From JAJXWB01 sp036796555 (lineage in GTDB: Bacteria; Pseudomonadota; Alphaproteobacteria; Rhizobiales; Beijerinckiaceae): DNA of 9,949 nt. A program made the position numbers and the translations under genes. The notes under the pieces were generated by a model that was not told the origin of the DNA, did not search any database, and saw nothing but the letters and a program-made list of their open reading frames with translations. The DNA lies in contig DAIRCS010000142.1 in assembly GCA_036796555.1 (NCBI GenBank), forward strand, positions 1 through 9,949, written 5' to 3'. Shown in pieces: positions 7,726 to 9,949 of the stretch (position 1 is its first letter; each line of letters begins with the position of its first letter).

Positions 7726-7760
7726 CGGGATGATTTGGGATAGCATGGGATATTATGGGC
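7726..7760 (+). promoter_or_regulatory. MraZ operator: four GGG boxes at 10-bp period
   Basis: The boxes are CGGGA (7726), TGGGA (7736), TGGGA (7746) and TGGGC (7756), each exactly 10 bases after the last. E. coli MraZ is known to bind TGGGN direct repeats separated by five bases upstream of mraZ, and three of these boxes match that perfectly, the fourth nearly. The GGG reads on the strand opposite to mraZ. The boxes span the predicted -10 and spacer, so binding should block RNA polymerase, implying autorepression of the whole dcw operon. Confidence 0.85.
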
Positions 7761-7765
7761 GTCAA
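7737..7765 (-). promoter_or_regulatory. Predicted sigma70-type promoter of the dcw operon
   Basis: On the minus strand TTGACG (7765-7760) is a near-perfect -35. After a 17-base spacer comes TATCCC (7742-7737), a weak -10 compensated by an upstream TGC that makes an extended -10. Transcription would begin near 7730, leaving a leader of roughly 95 bases before the mraZ GTG. Placement is supported by the MraZ boxes lying across it; the -10 assignment is the uncertain part. Confidence 0.6.
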
Positions 7766-7931
7766 CGCGAATGTGAGTCGAAACGGGATTCCGGCTCCTG
7801 ACGGCGCATTAGGCTTCGTTAGTGTTAAGAGTCCGTTGACTCGCCGCGCCGGACGGGCGGATTTGCGGTCATTCCGGAGCGGCGCGACGGTCGGCGCGCT
7901 GGCGGGCAAGGCGGCGGCCGGAACCGCCGCA

Positions 7932-7945
7932 AGGACTTAAGTCCT
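7932..7945. promoter_or_regulatory. Perfect 14-bp palindrome upstream of the small exported-protein gene
   Basis: AGGACTTAAGTCCT is fully self-complementary and ends 24 bases before the ATG at 7970. A second, shorter palindrome CACATGTG follows at 7948-7955. The spacing suits an operator for a dimeric regulator near the gene's promoter or leader. No known regulator site was recognised, and the assignment is by symmetry and position only. Confidence 0.4.
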
Positions 7946-7969
7946 GTCACATGTGGGGGCGTTCAAAAA

Positions 7970-8335
7970 ATGAACAAGACTTTAATCCTGTCAGCTTTGG
8001 CCCTGCTCCTGCCCCTCGCCCCGCCGGCCCACGCGCAAAAACCCGAGCCGCAGGCGACGATCGACGGCGTGGCCCGCTCGGCGAGCCTGATGCGGCAGAT
8101 CGCCGAGGCCTGTCCGCCGCTGATGGACGTCAACACGGATCTCGCCGAGCGCTACGTTCAGGCTTTTGAGGAGACCGGCGAGCAGGCTTTCGGCAAGGAG
8201 GCCTTCCAGAAGAAGCTCGCCGCCGAATACGAGCGCCGCGCGGCGGAAGTGAAAGCGAAAACGCCGGAGAGCTGGTGCCTCGACCAGCGCGCCCGCCTCA
8301 AGGACATGGGCGGCGGCGACCTGTTCAGGAAGTAG
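7970..8335 (+). CDS. Small exported protein of unknown function
   Basis: I do not recognise this family. The 121-residue product starts with a clear Sec signal peptide: MNK, a hydrophobic core (about 4-18), then an AHA cleavage site giving a mature protein from about Gln23. There is no lipobox cysteine, so it should be soluble in the periplasm or secreted. The mature part is about 99 residues, mainly helical-looking and charged, with exactly two cysteines (Cys48 in EACPPLMD and Cys103 in SWCLDQ) that could form a disulfide. A GGGGGC stretch about nine bases before the ATG may be the ribosome site. The coding case rests on the signal peptide, the ribosome site and coherent composition. It is transcribed away from mraZ, and its 3' end overlaps the convergent acyltransferase gene by 11 bases. 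Confidence 0.8.
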   Translation: MNKTLILSALALLLPLAPPAHAQKPEPQATIDGVARSASLMRQIAEACPPLMDVNTDLAERYVQAFEETGEQAFGKEAFQKKLAAEYERRAAEVKAKTPESWCLDQRARLKDMGGGDLFRK

Positions 8336-9488
8336 CGGGCTTTTCGGCGGAGGCGCGCATCCGCGCCGCCAGCCGGCGCGCCATCGCCTGTCCGTAGCGG
8401 TGCGTCGGCGCCTCCACCAGCCGGTGCAGCGCGAAAGCCAGCGCGATCGTGAACCCGATCGTGAGCGCCGTCGCCACATTCACCTCGACGCCGCGGCTCG
8501 CCAGCAGCCGTAGCAGCACGTAGCCGGCGAGTTGGTGAACGACGTAGAGCGAATAGGAGATATCGGCGAGAAAATCGAGGACAGGCGCGCTGCGGAAATG
8601 GCGGCGCAGCGCGGCGGCCGCGAAGAAGCTGCCGACGGCGACCAGATAGCTCGGCAGCGGGATGACGCTCCACATCAGGGGCTTCCAGTCGCCGCCGAGG
8701 AAGCCCGACGCCCAGGTCGCCGCGAACAGGCCGAGAAAGGCCGCGATCCAGACGGCCGCCTCGCGGCCGCCGAGCTTGCCGCGCCGGTGGAGGTTGTAGG
8801 CCACGCCCACGAACATCAGGATGAGCATCGGCAGATAGACCGCCACGAACTGGAAGCGGCTCGCCAGCCGCTCGTAGCCGGCCGGCGGATGCGCGGCCAT
8901 CGCGAAACAGGGAATCCAGACCGCGAAGATGACGAAGGGAACGAGCGCGAGCCGCCTGCGCCCCAGCGCGATGTCGCGCGCGAGGAAGGCGCAGAGGACG
9001 TAGAAGTAGAGCTCGATCTCCAGCGTCCAGACGACGCCGTCGACGGGGCGCGATTCCAGAATCGGCCGCAGCGGCGCCAGCATGTGCTTGAGCAATTCCC
9101 TGGCGGCGAAGGGAACGCTCACGCCGAAGATCGCCGCGCCGGCGAGCGCAGCCGCGGCCGAGATCAGGACGCCGGCCCAGAAGGTCGGATAGATGCGGAA
9201 GAAGCGCCCGACCAGAAAGGCCTTCACGTCGTAGGCGACGAGCGAATAGGGAATGACGAAGCCGCTGATGACGAAGAACAGGCCGACGCCGAACGAGCCG
9301 AAATTGAGCGGGATCGCCGCGAAAAACCGGGCGATGGCCGGCGGCTCGGCCGCAACGGCCGGCAGTCCGGTGAAATAGGTGACGGTGGCCTGGTCGTACC
9401 AGTATCCGAGCGCGAGATGCGAAATGACGACCGCGAACGCCGCGAGCCCGCGCAGCAGATTGGCGAACTCAAATTTTTCCGTGTTCAT
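8325..9488 (-). CDS. Integral membrane acyltransferase, OafA / Acyl_transf_3 family
   Basis: This family moves acyl groups (often acetyl) from the cytoplasmic side onto extracytoplasmic sugars such as O-antigen, capsule, exopolysaccharide, Nod factor or peptidoglycan. The product is 387 residues with about ten hydrophobic segments. The family's R-x10-H motif is present (Arg13 to His24, in LLRGLAAFAVVISHL), as are FGVGLFFVISGFVIPYS (66-82), GRFFRIYPTFW (94-104), VWTLEIELYFYVL (153-165), DISYSLYVVHQ (309-319) and a C-terminal LVEAPTHRY (357-365). No C-terminal SGNH domain is present, so it is the short, membrane-only form. The substrate cannot be told from sequence: no glycosyltransferases adjoin it, and its position between rnpB and dcw is not informative. 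It starts at ATG 9488 without a strong ribosome site. Confidence 0.92.
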   Translation of the reverse strand: MNTEKFEFANLLRGLAAFAVVISHLALGYWYDQATVTYFTGLPAVAAEPPAIARFFAAIPLNFGSFGVGLFFVISGFVIPYSLVAYDVKAFLVGRFFRIYPTFWAGVLISAAAALAGAAIFGVSVPFAARELLKHMLAPLRPILESRPVDGVVWTLEIELYFYVLCAFLARDIALGRRRLALVPFVIFAVWIPCFAMAAHPPAGYERLASRFQFVAVYLPMLILMFVGVAYNLHRRGKLGGREAAVWIAAFLGLFAATWASGFLGGDWKPLMWSVIPLPSYLVAVGSFFAAAALRRHFRSAPVLDFLADISYSLYVVHQLAGYVLLRLLASRGVEVNVATALTIGFTIALAFALHRLVEAPTHRYGQAMARRLAARMRASAEKPATS

Positions 9489-9560
9489 CGTTCGCCGGCT
9501 TCGGGAGGGTTTTCGTCGCGCTCGGGACCATCTGCCAGCGAATGGCCGGCGGCGGCAACG

Positions 9561-9583
9561 ATAAAATCGCCGCAGCGCGGGCG
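9561..9583 (-). terminator. Possible intrinsic terminator after rnpB
   Basis: Reading along the minus strand, CGCC plus GC (with one bulged C) pairs with GC plus GGCG around a three-base loop, at 9583-9568. It is followed at once by ATTTTAT. The structure sits a few bases past the expected rnpB 3' end and 73 bases before the acyltransferase start. The T run is short and interrupted, so this is only a moderate call. Confidence 0.45.
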
Positions 9584-9588
9584 TTGAA

Positions 9589-9949
<361 letters not shown>

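Larger units (their letters stand above)
7635..7969. other. Divergent intergenic region between mraZ and the small exported-protein gene
   Basis: This 335-base gap holds, from mraZ outwards, a self-complementary TTCGCGCGAA (7657-7666), a leader hairpin (7674-7697), the mraZ promoter with MraZ boxes (7726-7765), an AT-richer stretch (7800-7830) without a recognisable site, a GC-rich stretch (7840-7930), and a perfect palindrome (7932-7945). A TTGACT at 7836-7841 could be a -35 for the plus-strand gene, but no convincing -10 follows at normal spacing. The short open frames across it look like chance. Confidence 0.7.

Noticed and set aside
7129..7746. Upstream extension of the rsmH frame through mraZ, which could suggest a fusion
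   Set aside because: The extension has no domain, and RsmH homology starts only after the double ATG at 7128; the mraZ frame is the real one here.
7808..7829. TTAG/TTAAG spacing resembling a CtrA cell-cycle regulator site
   Set aside because: Only half-sites with wrong spacing; no full TTAA-N7-TTAA pattern and no good position relative to a promoter.
7836..7864. TTGACT as a -35 for the small exported-protein gene
   Set aside because: No acceptable -10 occurs at 16-18 bases downstream, so a promoter there is not supported.
8532..9587. 351-codon plus-strand open frame antisense to the acyltransferase
   Set aside because: Almost entirely Asp/Glu/Arg/Gln, which is what a hydrophobic membrane gene gives when read on the other strand.

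Overview
The window is GC-rich chromosomal DNA that reads as an alphaproteobacterium, probably Hyphomicrobiales (Rhizobiales). The evidence is protein character, gene order, and a class A RNase P RNA lying close to mraZ; genus is not resolved, and a Methylocystis/Beijerinckiaceae-like member is only a guess. No phage, transposon, CRISPR array or tRNA gene was seen.

Positions 1-7634 (minus strand, transcribed leftwards) hold the promoter-proximal part of the division and cell wall (dcw) cluster in canonical order: mraZ, rsmH, ftsL, ftsI, murE, murF, mraY. mraY runs off the left edge. All six gene junctions are overlaps or gaps of at most 10 bases, so this is one translationally coupled operon. 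MraZ is the regulator and RsmH a 16S rRNA methyltransferase. FtsL and FtsI belong to the septal divisome. MurE, MurF and MraY build UDP-MurNAc-pentapeptide (meso-diaminopimelate type) and load it onto the lipid carrier.

Positions 7635-7969 are a divergent intergenic region. It contains a likely extended -10 sigma70-type promoter for mraZ and four GGG boxes at an exact 10-bp period lying across that promoter. These match the known MraZ operator pattern. It also holds a hairpin in the mraZ leader and a perfect 14-bp palindrome in front of the plus-strand gene.

Positions 7970-9488 are the accessory part: a small unrecognised exported protein (plus strand) and a membrane acyltransferase of the OafA/Acyl_transf_3 family (minus strand), which converge and overlap by 11 bases. 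Positions 9589-9949 (minus strand) hold most of rnpB, cut at its 5' end by the window edge, followed by a possible terminator.

Most of the window is ordinary, conserved housekeeping sequence and I see no new multi-gene system. The points most worth following are the intact MraZ operator, the orphan secreted protein with its palindrome, and the GGC variant of the tRNA-CCA-contacting loop in rnpB.
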